Counted from the stretch's first letter, positions 37,244 through 46,876 are shown. The stretch: DNA of 64,000 nucleotides from Ensifer sp. LC163 (GCF_001695855.1 NZ_MBSS01000004.1:106398-170397), one strand, 5' to 3'. Numbers and translations are program-made. The notes: a model not told the origin generated them from the sequence alone.

Positions 37244-38485
37244 TTAGCGGTGGTGCTTTGGCACGTCGAGCGTGTCGATCTTGCGCAACTGCGGGAAGCC
37301 GAGCGCCCAGAGCGCCGACACCAGAAGCGTGCCCGCACCGCCGAAAGCAACAGCAAAGACCGCGCCGAAGCCGGAAGCCATCATGCCTGCCCGGAATTCG
37401 CCAAGCTCATTGGAGGCGCCGACGAACACCATGTTGACCGCATTGACGCGACCGCGAAGCTCGTCCGGCGTCCACAGCGTGATCAGGATCTCGCGCACAT
37501 AGACCGAGATCATGTCGGCAGCGCCCATGACGACGAGTGCTGCGATCGATACCCACGGCGTTGCCGACAGACCGAAGACGACGGTGCCGAGGCCGAAGAG
37601 AGCAACGCCGGTGAACATGTAGAAACCGGCGCGGTGACGGATGGGGTGGGCGGCCAGCCACACCGCCATGCCGACGGCGCCAACGCCGGGGGCGGCGCGC
37701 AGTAAGCCGAGACCCCATGGGCCAAGATCAAGGATATCGCGGGCAAAGACCGGCATCAGCGCGACGGCGCCACCAAGCAGCACCGCGAAGAGATCGAGCG
37801 AGATCGCACCCAGCACCACCTTCTCCGCCTTGATATAGCGGAAACCGGCGGTGATTGTCTCCCAGCTCTGCGCCGACGCTTTGGAGCGCGCCGCCGGCTT
37901 CGGAATGGCAAACACCATCAGCGCCGCAGCGGCGAAGAAGCAGACGCCGACGGCATAGGGCGCGACGGGGCCGAAGCCATAGATCAGGCCGCCTGCGACC
38001 GGACCGACGATCATCGCCGTCTGCCACGATGTCGAATTCCAGGCGATCGCATTGGGCAGATCTTCGGGCGTTACCAGATTGGGTGCCAGCGACTGCGAGG
38101 CGGGCGCCAGAAACGCGCGCTCGATGCCGAAGACGATCAGGATGGCATAGACCGGCCAGGGCGAGAAAAGGCCCATGACCGTCAGCATGAGCAGCGCCAC
38201 GGCGCAAAGTGTGCTGATCACCATGCAGATGCCCATGATCATGCGCCGGTTGTAGCGATCGGCAACCGATCCGGTGACCAGGATCAGCACGAGCGACGGC
38301 AGGAACTGGAAGAGCCCGATAAGCCCGAGATCGAACGGATCGCGCGTCAGGTCGTAGATCTGCCAACCGACCGCAACGGAGATGATCTGGATGGCGAAGT
38401 AGGCAAGGAAGCGCGAGAAGAAATAACGACGATAACCGACATGCCGAAAGGCGCCGAAACGGTGGGTGACATGAACGGCGGACAT
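37244..38485 (-). CDS. MFS transporter (EntS-like)
   Basis: The 413-aa inner-membrane protein has about 12 hydrophobic helices, with the MFS loop GSVADRYNRRMIM between helices 2 and 3 and FRHVGYRRYFFSR at the N terminus. It is typical of the EntS/DUF894 group that exports siderophores or drugs. Helices 1-6 and 7-12 are separated by a short loop with basic residues (about 195-215). No siderophore gene is near, so the cargo is unknown. The ATG at 38485 (MSAVHVTHRFG) is preferred; a 32-codon extension upstream has no helices and shares the divergent gap. Confidence 0.85.
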   Translation of the reverse strand: MSAVHVTHRFGAFRHVGYRRYFFSRFLAYFAIQIISVAVGWQIYDLTRDPFDLGLIGLFQFLPSLVLILVTGSVADRYNRRMIMGICMVISTLCAVALLMLTVMGLFSPWPVYAILIVFGIERAFLAPASQSLAPNLVTPEDLPNAIAWNSTSWQTAMIVGPVAGGLIYGFGPVAPYAVGVCFFAAAALMVFAIPKPAARSKASAQSWETITAGFRYIKAEKVVLGAISLDLFAVLLGGAVALMPVFARDILDLGPWGLGLLRAAPGVGAVGMAVWLAAHPIRHRAGFYMFTGVALFGLGTVVFGLSATPWVSIAALVVMGAADMISVYVREILITLWTPDELRGRVNAVNMVFVGASNELGEFRAGMMASGFGAVFAVAFGGAGTLLVSALWALGFPQLRKIDTLDVPKHHR

Positions 38486-38618
38486 AGGGGAGACGCTCCT
38501 CGATGGTACCGATCTTTGTCCGATCCGTGTTAAACATGATCGCGCACGGCAAATCGGCGTACTTGCTCGTTTAGGTCTCAATGTCTACATGTCTGTCAAT
38601 AACGATTTGGAGACCGGC

Positions 38619-38912
38619 ATGATTGCTGTCATCGGCACCTTGAACTTTATTATCAACATCGCGTGGTTTCTGATCATCGCGTCAGCCATCTTTTCCTGGC
38701 TCTACGCGTTCAACGTCATCAACGTGAACAACCAGGCGATCAACATGATCGGCCGCTCGCTCTACCAGCTGACCGAGCCGCTCTATCGTCCGATCCGCCG
38801 GGTCCTGCCCAACATGGGTGGCGTCGATCTTTCGCCGCTGGTCGTGCTGGTGATCCTCTATTTCATCCAGCTGTTCCTGAACACGACGATCGCGTCGGCG
38901 CTGTTGCGCTGA
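38619..38912 (+). CDS. yggT: YggT family membrane protein
   Basis: The 97-aa protein has two hydrophobic segments (about 5-28 and 68-92) flanking the conserved LYQLTEPLYRPIRRVLP signature. YggT proteins have been linked to osmotic homeostasis and cell division. TTGGAG (38608-38613) is placed for the ATG at 38619; an ATG 30 bases upstream is less well served. It starts the pair with the DUF167 gene, 4 bases away. YggT and DUF167 (YggU) are neighbours in many bacteria. Confidence 0.88.
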   Translation: MIAVIGTLNFIINIAWFLIIASAIFSWLYAFNVINVNNQAINMIGRSLYQLTEPLYRPIRRVLPNMGGVDLSPLVVLVILYFIQLFLNTTIASALLR

Positions 38913-38916
38913 TCCA

Positions 38917-39234
38917 TTGACGAGCCAAGCGTTCACCGCCCACGGCGATCACGTGCGCGTCACCGTTCGACTGACACCGAACGGCGGACGCGACGGGATC
39001 GATGGGGTGGAGAGTGGCGCCGACGGACAGGACCATCTCAAGGTCCGCGTGCGCGCCATTCCGGAAAAGGGCAAGGCCAACCAGGCCCTGATTGCCGTGC
39101 TCTCGAAAGAGATCGGCGTCGCCAAGAACCGCATTTCTTTTATCTCGGGCGAAACGCAGCGCAAAAAAATCCTCCGGATCGACGCCGACCCGGAGGATGT
39201 TTTGAAACGGCTTGCCGAGCTGATCGGCGATTAA
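38917..39234 (+). CDS. yggU: DUF167 (YggU) family protein
   Basis: The 105-aa protein has the DUF167 core VRVTVRLTPNGGRDGIDG, a central KVRVRAIPEKGKANQALI and a final ILRIDADPEDVLKRL. The start appears to be TTG at 38917, 4 bases after the yggT stop; no in-frame ATG gives the normal N terminus, so this is inferred. The next plausible start (GTG in HVRVTV) would cut the fold. It ends just before a RIME-like element. Function unknown. Confidence 0.8.
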   Translation: MTSQAFTAHGDHVRVTVRLTPNGGRDGIDGVESGADGQDHLKVRVRAIPEKGKANQALIAVLSKEIGVAKNRISFISGETQRKKILRIDADPEDVLKRLAELIGD

Positions 39235-39237
39235 GCT

Positions 39238-39342
39238 ACAGCGCCGCGCGTCAAACATGACGCGCAAAGGACGCTGTAACACCTTAAAGTTGCTGCATAA
39301 TTTTATCCTTAAATCGATCTCGATTTCAGGAATTATGCAGTA
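39238..39342. repeat. RIME-like intergenic mosaic element, copy B (best formed)
   Basis: About 105 bp with two nested palindromes: left ACAGCG .. GCGTCA / TGACGCGC .. CGCTGT, and right CTGCATAATT .. AATTATGCAG with inner CCTTAAATCG / CGATTTCAGG. It fills the gap between the convergent DUF167 and ppa genes and ends 1 base before the ppa stop codon. Confidence 0.88.
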
Positions 39343-39343
39343 C

Positions 39344-39880
39344 TTACTTCTTTTCGCCCTTGGCGCGCTCGACAGCTTCCTTGATCAGCTGCTTGGCGAC
39401 GGAGGCATCCTTCCAGCCGAAAATCTTCACCCACTTGCCGGGCTCCAGATCCTTGTAGTGCTCGAAGAAGTGCTCGATCTGCTTGAGCGTGATTTCCGGC
39501 AGGTCGGTGTACTCATGCACCTTGTCGTAGCGCTGCGTCAGGTGACCCGACGGAACCGCGATGATCTTTTCGTCCTGGCCGGAGTTGTCCTCCATCATCA
39601 TCACGCCGATCGGGCGGACATTGATGACGCAGCCCGGAACGAGCGGACGGGTGTTGCAGATCAGAACGTCGATCGGATCGCCATCGTCGGAAAGCGTGTG
39701 CGGCACGAAGCCGTAGTTCCCCGGATAGGTCATCGGCGTGTAGAGGAAACGGTCGACGACCAGCGTGCCGGCTTCCTTGTCCATCTCGTACTTGATGGGA
39801 TGGCCGCCAACGGGAACCTCAACGATCACGTTGACATCTTCTGGTGGATTCTTTCCGATGGAAATCGCGTCAATGCGCAT
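39344..39880 (-). CDS. ppa: Inorganic pyrophosphatase
   Basis: The 178-aa family I enzyme hydrolyses pyrophosphate to phosphate. It carries the metal-binding [10 protein letters not shown] (three Asp), KYEMDKEAG near the N terminus, [12 protein letters not shown] and the C-terminal [14 protein letters not shown] region. The ATG at 39880 gives [11 protein letters not shown]. The stop lies against a RIME-like repeat. Complete and of normal length for prokaryotic family I PPase. Confidence 0.96.
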   Translation of the reverse strand: MRIDAISIGKNPPEDVNVIVEVPVGGHPIKYEMDKEAGTLVVDRFLYTPMTYPGNYGFVPHTLSDDGDPIDVLICNTRPLVPGCVINVRPIGVMMMEDNSGQDEKIIAVPSGHLTQRYDKVHEYTDLPEITLKQIEHFFEHYKDLEPGKWVKIFGWKDASVAKQLIKEAVERAKGEKK

Positions 39881-40066
39881 GGACTACTCCAGGGTCAGTT
39901 TGGAAGTTTGCCCGTCGGATAAAGGGAAACATGCCGCGATGCAATATAACTTTCGTCCGCAGCACAGATTCAACCGGGCGTTTTTGTCGTTGCCGAGTGG
40001 AGTGATTTCGGGAAGGCTGGCTGCGGCTACCGCAACAACCAGAGAAGACCTGGATGGCAGCAGGCG

Positions 40067-40573
40067 TCAGTTCCAGGCAAAGCCGACCTTCTTGAGGTGC
40101 TTGTCGCCGAAATCTTCCATGCCTTCGGCGATATCGCTGCCGCCGGCGCCCTGGAAGAAATGATAGGCGTGATCGCTGTCTTCGAGGCACCAGACGACCA
40201 ACCCCCTGCAGCCGAGCGACCGCAGCAGGCTCTTGGCTTCGCCGAAGAGAACCCGCCCCAGGCCGATGCCCTGATATTCCGGCCGCAGGTAGATCTCGTA
40301 GATTTCGCCTTCCTGCGGCAGCGCCTTGGCGCGGCTAAGGCCAAGCGTCGCATAGCCGGCAATCGTTCCCGCCACGTCGACGACCAGCAACGTCGCCGGA
40401 CCCCGCGTCGCCTTGCGCCACCAGACCTCGTCTCGACGATTGACCATCTGGATCAACGGGCGGTGCGGAATGATGCCGCCATAGGCCTGCAGCCATGAAA
40501 CGCGATGCACGTCGGCAATCGCCGCCGCCTCTTGCGGTTCTCCAGGCCTGACCTCGATCGAAACAGTCTTCAT
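40067..40573 (-). CDS. GNAT family N-acetyltransferase
   Basis: The 168-aa protein has the GNAT fold, with strand-4 motif GEIYEIYLRPEYQGIGLGRVLFGEA carrying the acetyl-CoA loop (Q-x-x-GIG-x-G). The middle segment GTIAGYATLG and the end NxYHFFQGAG-type AYHFFQGAGG complete the family pattern. The acceptor substrate is unknown. It lies downstream of typA on the same strand but is separated by the typA terminator, so it probably has its own promoter. Confidence 0.85.
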   Translation of the reverse strand: MKTVSIEVRPGEPQEAAAIADVHRVSWLQAYGGIIPHRPLIQMVNRRDEVWWRKATRGPATLLVVDVAGTIAGYATLGLSRAKALPQEGEIYEIYLRPEYQGIGLGRVLFGEAKSLLRSLGCRGLVVWCLEDSDHAYHFFQGAGGSDIAEGMEDFGDKHLKKVGFAWN

Positions 40574-40723
40574 GACTCACGACTCTAAACACACACAGGG
40601 CGAACAGGAATCCCGCCCGGGAGCCGCGTCGCGTTAACCCACAGGCAACTTTAACGGCATCCTATGGAAGGTTAACGCCTTTTTAACTTTATCCGCAAGC
40701 CGCCCCCTGCTGGCACACACAGC

Positions 40724-40750
40724 AAAAAACCCCGGATTGCTCCGGGGTTT
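40724..40750 (-). terminator. Terminator of typA
   Basis: A perfect 10-bp stem AAACCCCGGA / TCCGGGGTTT with a TTGC loop, followed on the minus strand by TTTTGCTG. It lies 31 bases after the typA stop codon. Confidence 0.9.
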
Positions 40751-40780
40751 CGCAAACTGCCTGCTTTTGTCGGCTGACGT

Positions 40781-42607
40781 TTAAGCGGCGCCGGCCGTAC
40801 GCGACTTCTCGAAGCGCTTGCGGTCGTTCGAGTCGAGGTAAAGCTTGCGCAGCCGGATCGACTTCGGCGTCACTTCGACAAGCTCGTCGTCCTGGATCCA
40901 GGACAGTGCGCGCTCGAGCGTCATGCGGATCGGCGGCGTCAGCTTGACGGCTTCGTCCTTGCCCGAGGCGCGCATGTTGGTGAGCTTCTTGCCCTTCAAC
41001 ACGTTGACTTCGAGATCGTTGTCGCGCGTGTGGATGCCGATGATCATGCCGGCATAGACCTTCTCGCCGGCATCGATGATCATCGGGCCGCGGTCTTCCA
41101 GGTTGAACATGGCATAGGCGACCGACTCGCCGGCGTCGTTGGAAAGCAGCACGCCGTTGACGCGGCCACCGATCTCGCCCTTGTACGGCTGGTAGGCGTG
41201 GAACAGACGGTTCATGACCGCCGTGCCGCGCGTATCCGTCAGCAGTTCCGACTGGTAGCCGATCAGGCCGCGGGTCGGAGCGAAGAACACCAGACGGACG
41301 CGATTGCCGCCGGAAGGACGAAGCTCGACCATCTCGGCCTTGCGTTCGGACATCTTCTGAACGACGACGCCGGAATGCTCCTCGTCAACGTCGATGACCA
41401 CTTCTTCGATCGGCTCGAGCAGCTGGCCGTTGTCATCCTTGTGCATGACGACGCGCGGACGCGAGACGGCCAGTTCGAAGCCTTCGCGGCGCATGGTTTC
41501 GATCAGAACCGCGAGCTGCAATTCGCCACGGCCCGACACGAAGAACGAATCCTTCTCGGAGGATTCCTCGATCTTCAGCGCAACGTTGCCTTCGGCTTCC
41601 TTGAACAGACGGTCGCGGATGACGCGGCTCGTCACCTTATCGCCTTCGGTGCCGGCAAGCGGGCTGTCGTTGACGATGAAGGACATGGTGACGGTCGGCG
41701 GGTCGATCGGCTGTGCGGTCAACGCTTCGGAGACCGACGGGTCGCAGAAGGTGTCGGCGACGGTGCCCTTGGTCAGGCCGGCGATCGCGACGATATCACC
41801 TGCTTGCGCTTCTTCGATCGGCTGACGCTCGATGCCGCGGAAGGCGAGGATCTTCGAGATACGGCCGGTTTCGAGCAGCTTGCCGTCCTGGCCGAGGACC
41901 TTGACGGCCTGGTTCGGCTTGACCGAGCCGGAATGAACCCGGCCGGTGATGATGCGGCCGAGGAAGGGGTTGGCTTCCAGAATCGTGCCGATCATGCGGA
42001 ACGGGCCTTCGGCAACCGTCGGCTCGGGAACATGCTTGAGCACGAGGTCGAGAAGCGGCGCCATGCCCTGGTCCTTCGGACCTTCAGGCGCAACGTTCAT
42101 CCAGCCGTCACGGCCCGAACCGTAAAGAATCGGGAAGTCGAGCTGCTCATCGCTGGCGTCGAGGTTTGCAAAGAGGTCGAAGACCTCGTTGATGACTTCT
42201 TCGTGGCGGCCGTCCGGACGGTCGATCTTGTTGATCGCGACGATCGGCTTCAGGCCGACCTTCAGCGCCTTGCCGACGACAAACTTCGTCTGCGGCATCG
42301 GGCCTTCGGAGGCGTCGACGAGAACAATGGCGCCGTCCACCATCGACAGGATGCGCTCGACTTCGCCGCCGAAGTCGGCGTGGCCGGGGGTGTCGACGAT
42401 GTTGATGCGCGTTCCCTTCCACTCGACCGACGTCGCCTTGGCAAGAATGGTGATGCCGCGCTCTTTTTCGATGTCGTTGGAGTCCATGACGCGTTCGGCA
42501 ACGCGCTGGTTTTCGCGGAACGAGCCCGACTGCTTCAGAAGCTCGTCGACAAGGGTCGTTTTCCCATGGTCGACGTGCGCGATAATCGCGATGTTACGAA
42601 TGCTCAT
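40781..42607 (-). CDS. typA: Translational GTPase TypA/BipA
   Basis: The 608-aa ribosome-binding GTPase helps 50S assembly and growth under stress. The G domain shows AHVDHGKTTLVDEL (P-loop), RGITILAK, DTPGHADFGGEVER and NKIDRPD, followed by the BipA domains and a C-terminal region with GYQSELLTDTRGTAVMNR. The ATG at 42607 gives MSIRNIAIIAHVDHG; an 18-codon extension upstream is not conserved. A strong terminator follows. Single-gene unit. Confidence 0.96.
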   Translation of the reverse strand: MSIRNIAIIAHVDHGKTTLVDELLKQSGSFRENQRVAERVMDSNDIEKERGITILAKATSVEWKGTRINIVDTPGHADFGGEVERILSMVDGAIVLVDASEGPMPQTKFVVGKALKVGLKPIVAINKIDRPDGRHEEVINEVFDLFANLDASDEQLDFPILYGSGRDGWMNVAPEGPKDQGMAPLLDLVLKHVPEPTVAEGPFRMIGTILEANPFLGRIITGRVHSGSVKPNQAVKVLGQDGKLLETGRISKILAFRGIERQPIEEAQAGDIVAIAGLTKGTVADTFCDPSVSEALTAQPIDPPTVTMSFIVNDSPLAGTEGDKVTSRVIRDRLFKEAEGNVALKIEESSEKDSFFVSGRGELQLAVLIETMRREGFELAVSRPRVVMHKDDNGQLLEPIEEVVIDVDEEHSGVVVQKMSERKAEMVELRPSGGNRVRLVFFAPTRGLIGYQSELLTDTRGTAVMNRLFHAYQPYKGEIGGRVNGVLLSNDAGESVAYAMFNLEDRGPMIIDAGEKVYAGMIIGIHTRDNDLEVNVLKGKKLTNMRASGKDEAVKLTPPIRMTLERALSWIQDDELVEVTPKSIRLRKLYLDSNDRKRFEKSRTAGAA

Positions 42608-42808
42608 TTTTCGTCTCGGAAGGTTTAGGGCACGCCCCAATGGGCCACGCCGCTTTTTCAATGGTCGCGCTCATACAGGTTTTTTTGCGATTGCGAAAGG
42701 GGGGCGCACGCAAGAGCCCGATGCCAAAGCCCCGGCAGGCCATGGGTTTGCAACCGGGAAGGGTCTCGCCAACCGGGTTTGAGAGGCCGTCGGACGCAGC
42801 CGAGATGC

Positions 42809-44371
42809 TCATGCAATCGCCGCCGGATCGAGCGTCACCCGCCACAGTTCCTGGTCCTGCCGATCCATCAGCCGCACGGTCATCTGCTTCGTCTGGCCGT
42901 TGATATCGACGATGCCGAAGAACTGCAGGCCGGCAGAAGGCGGCAGGTTGCTGTCGACGCCTCCGCCCGATGCCTTGATGAAGCGCACGTCCGGGCCGAA
43001 GGTCATGTCCAGCTCCTTCGGACCATAGGTGCCGGAATGCAAGGGACCGGAAACGAACTCCCAGAACGGCAGGAAATCCTTGAAAGCCGCCCGCGACGGA
43101 TCGTAGTGGTGCGCCGCCGTGTAATGCACGTCCGCCGTCAGCCAGACGAGGTTGTCGATGGCATTGTCCCTGATGAAGCGGAGCAGTTCGGCGAATTCGG
43201 TCTCGCGCCCGGTCGGCGGGCCGTTGTCGCCATCGGCGATGGCATCGGAACCGCGCCTGTTGGCATAATCGTCCCAGACGACGAGACCGATCGGCATGTC
43301 GCAGGCAATCACCTTCCAGACGGCGCGCGAAGACGCCAGCTCCCGCTTCAGCCAGTCCGCCTGTCGCCAGCCGAACAGGCCGTTATCCCCCTCTCCCTGG
43401 TTGGGACCGCGATAGGATCTGAGATCGACGAAGAAGACATCAAGCAGCGGGCCGTAAGCGATCTTGCGGAAGATGCGGCCGGGCTGCGTCGGCGGCGTGC
43501 GGATCGGCGTCATCTCATTGAACGCCCGCGCCGCGCGCGCGGCGTAGACCGCGACATTTTTTTCCGGATAGCGCGGATCGTCGCTCAGGTCCGTCGAGGC
43601 CGACCAGTTGTTCAGAACTTCGTGGTCATCCCATTGATAGAAGGTCGGACAGACGGCATTGAGGTCACGGACATGCTCATCGAGCAGATTGTACTTCCAT
43701 TGGCCGCGATACTCCTCGAGCGTGCGCGCCACGTCGCGCTTCTCATGCGTCACCACCCGGTTCTTCCAGATGCCGCCGTCGCGCAATGTGATCTCGTCGG
43801 GAATGGGATTGTCGGCGTAGATCGTGTCGCCGGAATGGATGAAGAAGTCCGGCTCATGCAGGCGCATGGTGGAATAGGTCTTCATGCCGACATCGTCGAT
43901 GCCCCAGCCCTGGCCGGCCGTGTCGCCGGACCAGACGAAGCGGACCGAGCGCCTGCGCAAGGGCGCGGTGCGAAACCGGCCGATCACCGGTTCCGACACC
44001 CGATTGACGTCGTAAAGATCGGTCGCGGTGAAGCGATAGAAGATGTCCTGATCAGGCAGGAGATCCTCAAGCGGACATTTCACCGCACAATCCGTCTGCG
44101 GCGTCGCGGTAAGATCGGCAAGGCGAACCGGATTGGAAAAGCTCTCGGTCGTCGAATAGTCGAGCGTCACCCGCGACGGCCTGTCGACCCGCGTCCACAC
44201 CATGCCGGAACTTGCGTCGACATCGCCCGACTGCACGCCATGGATGAATTCCGGCCGACCGTAGCCGCGGGCATAAAACGGCGTTGCAAGACCGGATGAC
44301 GCGACAAGGCCGGCGGCGCCGGCAGACAGAAGGAAGGAACGGCGGGACAGCGTGGTGAGGATTTCGGCCAA
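42809..44371 (-). CDS. phoD: PhoD-type alkaline phosphatase, Tat-exported
   Basis: The 520-aa enzyme has a twin-arginine signal (SRRSFLLSAGAAGLVASSG) and the PhoD N-terminal FIHGVQSGDV domain. The metallophosphatase core contains VWSGDTAGQGWG, HSGDTIYADNP, FYQWDDHEVLNNW and LTADVHYTAAHHY, with the Asp, His and Asn metal ligands of PhoD (Fe/Ca type). It cleaves phosphomonoesters or diesters in the periplasm, probably to supply phosphate. No obvious Pho box is seen in the short upstream region I read. Complete. Confidence 0.92.
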   Translation of the reverse strand: MAEILTTLSRRSFLLSAGAAGLVASSGLATPFYARGYGRPEFIHGVQSGDVDASSGMVWTRVDRPSRVTLDYSTTESFSNPVRLADLTATPQTDCAVKCPLEDLLPDQDIFYRFTATDLYDVNRVSEPVIGRFRTAPLRRRSVRFVWSGDTAGQGWGIDDVGMKTYSTMRLHEPDFFIHSGDTIYADNPIPDEITLRDGGIWKNRVVTHEKRDVARTLEEYRGQWKYNLLDEHVRDLNAVCPTFYQWDDHEVLNNWSASTDLSDDPRYPEKNVAVYAARAARAFNEMTPIRTPPTQPGRIFRKIAYGPLLDVFFVDLRSYRGPNQGEGDNGLFGWRQADWLKRELASSRAVWKVIACDMPIGLVVWDDYANRRGSDAIADGDNGPPTGRETEFAELLRFIRDNAIDNLVWLTADVHYTAAHHYDPSRAAFKDFLPFWEFVSGPLHSGTYGPKELDMTFGPDVRFIKASGGGVDSNLPPSAGLQFFGIVDINGQTKQMTVRLMDRQDQELWRVTLDPAAIA

Positions 44372-44544
44372 ACAAGCCTCCGGTTCGAGCCCTGCGAAAG
44401 CGGGATTTCGCGTGCCGGACCTTTGGTTATTCGCATGTCAGCGACTTAACAGCGGCGTGAAACTATTTGAACGGTTTCGCGACAGTTCGGTGAATAGAGC
44501 GCCTTCGCACGCTTTACGGTCAGCCGCCCCGCGCGACCGCAGCA

Positions 44545-45048
44545 GTGCTGTTTCCGCAACCTGTCGGCTTGACGCCGGGCGGACTTGCCGATGCGGAAAA
44601 CACCATGGAACCGGACGAGAGCTACGACGCCATCGTGTGCCGCCATCTCGTCTGGACCTTGACCCAGGCGACACTTGAGGAATGGTTCCGGTTGTTGAAG
44701 CCCGGCGGCAAGCTGCTGGTCTTTGATGGCGACTGGGCCAGGCCGACCACCCTTGGACGCCTCGCAACCTGGACGATCCGCCAGATCGATCGGGTGATCG
44801 GGCCGGACAATCACTACGACGGCGCACTCAGCGATCGCGACGCAACGATCATGCAAAACCTGCCCTTCGGTGACGGCCTGACCATGAAGGCATTGCTGCC
44901 GATGCTAAAGGCTGCCGGCTTCGAGACCATCGAGCAGACGCCCCACCAACCGATCGCCGCCGCACAGCGAAAAACCGCAAACCTGCGAAACTGCCTGCGC
45001 ACCTTCGTCTATCGCCGCTTCATTCTCTGCGCACATAAACCCGTCTGA
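44545..45048 (+). pseudogene. Remnant of a SAM-dependent methyltransferase (N-terminal half missing)
   Basis: From about 44584 the frame matches the C-terminal half of a class I methyltransferase: ADAENTMEPDESYDAIVCRH with HLVWTLTQ, then LLKPGGKLLVFDGDW. The SAM-binding Gly motif (motif I), which should lie about 60-70 residues earlier, is absent; the upstream DNA in all plus-strand frames has no GxGxG block. The downstream end (CLRTFVYRRFILCAHKPV) looks intact. A product starting at the 44545 start codon could be made, but it could not bind SAM normally. Deletion or recombination next to phoD is inferred. Confidence 0.72.
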
Positions 45049-45215
45049 ATGGCCATGTTGCACCGAGGTGCGCACAGGATCCGACCTGATGGCATTTGCC
45101 GACAGCCCTGCTATGAAGATTGCCGTCTTTGCCGACAGCGACCTTCGCGCCCGGCGACGGACGAAACGCTTCCTCTCGCCGCCCGGCGACGTCAGATATC
45201 GGCAGGTCCCTCAAC

Positions 45216-46523
45216 GTGTCCCAATCGAACACTCCCGCGCGTGATCACCTCGAACAGATCCTGAGCCGGCTCGATGCCCGCCGGGACAACGAGAAGGCCT
45301 ATGTCAGGCTCTACGCCGAGAGTGCCCGCATCGAGGCCGATGCTGCCGATCGCCGCCGGCAGATCGGCGCCACGCTGGGACCGCTCGACGGCAAGATCGT
45401 TTCGATCAAGGATCTTTTCGACGTTGCCGGAGAACCAACGCTCGCCGGCTCGATCATCAAGCGCACGGCGGCCGTGCCGAAACAGGACGCCGTCGTCGTC
45501 AAGAGATTGCGCGCCGCCGGCGCCGTGATCGTCGGCAAGACCCATATGACTGAATTCGCCTTCACCGCGGTCGGCCTCAATCCCCATTATCCGGTGCCCG
45601 GCAATGCCACGGATGAGAGCCTGATCCCCGGCGGCTCGTCCTCGGGCGCGGCGGTGTCGGCGGCCGAAGGCACCTGCGACATCGCCATCGGCTCCGACAC
45701 CGGCGGTTCCGTGCGCATCCCGGCGGCGCTGAACGGCCTTGTCGGCTTCAAGCCGACCGCCCGTCGCGTGCCGCTCGACGGCGCCTTCCCGCTTGCTCCG
45801 AGCCTCGATTCGATCGGCCCGCTCGCCCACACGGTCAGCGACTGCGCGCTTACCGATGCGGTTTTGGCTGGCGAGCCGGCAACGGCACTGGCGCCACGCC
45901 CGGTTGCCGGCCTGCGCATCGGGGTGCCACGCGGCCAGCTTCTAGCCGAGCGCTCTGCCGAGATTGCCGCGGCCTTTTCAGCCAGTCTCGACCGCCTCAC
46001 TGCTGCCGGCGCCGTCCTTGTCGATTGCACCATCGACGATCTGATCGACCGCTTGAGGGAGGCGACCGCGATCGGTTCGATCGCCGGCCTCGAGGCAAGC
46101 CGTCTGCATGCCGACTGGCTTTCGGACCAGGATGCGCCGGTGGACGTCAGGGTTTCATCGACGCTCCGGCGTCGCATGCTGACGCCGCAGACAGCGCTCG
46201 ATGCGCTGCTGGAGACGAGAGCAGGCTTGGTCGGCGACATGGACGCACGGCTCTCCGCCTACGACCTCATCGTCTTGCCGACGACGCCGATCGCCGCAGT
46301 CCCTATCGTTTCCGTGGAGGCGGATGAGGCGGAGTACGATCGTGTCGAGGGTCTGCTGCTGCGCAACTGCCAGGTCGCCAATCAGTTCGACCTGACCGCC
46401 ATCACCCTGCCGATGCCGGGACAGACGCGCCCCGCGGGCCTCATGTTGGTGGGGAGAAACGGAATGGACAAAACGCTGTTGGCGGTTGCCGCATCGGTGG
46501 AGGCGCTGTTGCGGGACAACTGA
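45216..46523 (+). CDS. Amidase (amidase-signature family)
   Basis: The 435-aa hydrolase has the Ser-cisSer-Lys triad: Lys in VSIKDLFDVAG, Ser in GGSSSGAAVSAAEG and Ser in GSDTGGSVRIPAA. The C-terminal LPTTPIAAVP and ITLPM blocks complete the fold. It hydrolyses an amide, possibly an aliphatic or aryl amide; it is not GatA, since no gatC/gatB is near and length is short. The frame is open from 45120, but the start GTG at 45216 gives a normal N terminus (VSQSNTPARDHLEQIL). That choice is moderately sure. It follows the methyltransferase remnant. Confidence 0.85.
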   Translation: MSQSNTPARDHLEQILSRLDARRDNEKAYVRLYAESARIEADAADRRRQIGATLGPLDGKIVSIKDLFDVAGEPTLAGSIIKRTAAVPKQDAVVVKRLRAAGAVIVGKTHMTEFAFTAVGLNPHYPVPGNATDESLIPGGSSSGAAVSAAEGTCDIAIGSDTGGSVRIPAALNGLVGFKPTARRVPLDGAFPLAPSLDSIGPLAHTVSDCALTDAVLAGEPATALAPRPVAGLRIGVPRGQLLAERSAEIAAAFSASLDRLTAAGAVLVDCTIDDLIDRLREATAIGSIAGLEASRLHADWLSDQDAPVDVRVSSTLRRRMLTPQTALDALLETRAGLVGDMDARLSAYDLIVLPTTPIAAVPIVSVEADEAEYDRVEGLLLRNCQVANQFDLTAITLPMPGQTRPAGLMLVGRNGMDKTLLAVAASVEALLRDN

Positions 46524-46714
46524 GGCGGCAGACCACACCCAAGTTCGATCGGTGCAGCCCCAAAATCTGAACCGTCTCGAGCGCTCCGCGTCGGGGCGCC
46601 CATGTCGTATGGCCATGAAATGTGGCTGGCGAATCGAACGGCGTTGCGGCCCGTTTCCACCGGCAAAGCACATGAGTACGCCTTTGTGGCGAACGGGGGC
46701 TTCGCTGACCCGCC

Positions 46715-46876
46715 TCAATGCATCGTTTCGCCGGAAATTTCGTCACGAAGAATGCGGAACGCATCCTCGAGTGCTGCCACCAGCACATTGGTCAGCTCTT
46801 CACCGTCGTTGTTCATGAGGAAGAGGGCAACGGCCTTATCCTGCGGATCGGCATAGTGCTCGACATCGTTTGACAT
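46715..46876 (-). CDS. Small acidic protein, 53 aa
   Basis: The product begins MSNDVEHYADPQDKA and ends FRILRDEISGETMH. It is acidic and largely helical in look, with no membrane segment. AAAGGA (on the minus strand) lies 7 bases before the ATG at 46876, which supports translation. I do not recognise a family. It is convergent with the amidase and divergent from the 47143 gene, so it is a one-gene unit. The longer upstream frame has composition unlike a protein and is rejected. Confidence 0.65.
   Translation of the reverse strand: MSNDVEHYADPQDKAVALFLMNNDGEELTNVLVAALEDAFRILRDEISGETMH

Noticed and set aside
41030..42628. A 532-codon frame antisense to typA
   Set aside because: Shadow of typA, with repetitive Asp/Arg/Val composition and no motif.
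45113..45244. A 43-codon frame starting MKIAVFADSD upstream of the amidase
   Set aside because: The first residues recall metallophosphoesterases, but the rest is Arg-rich and unlike them. At most it is a tiny fragment.
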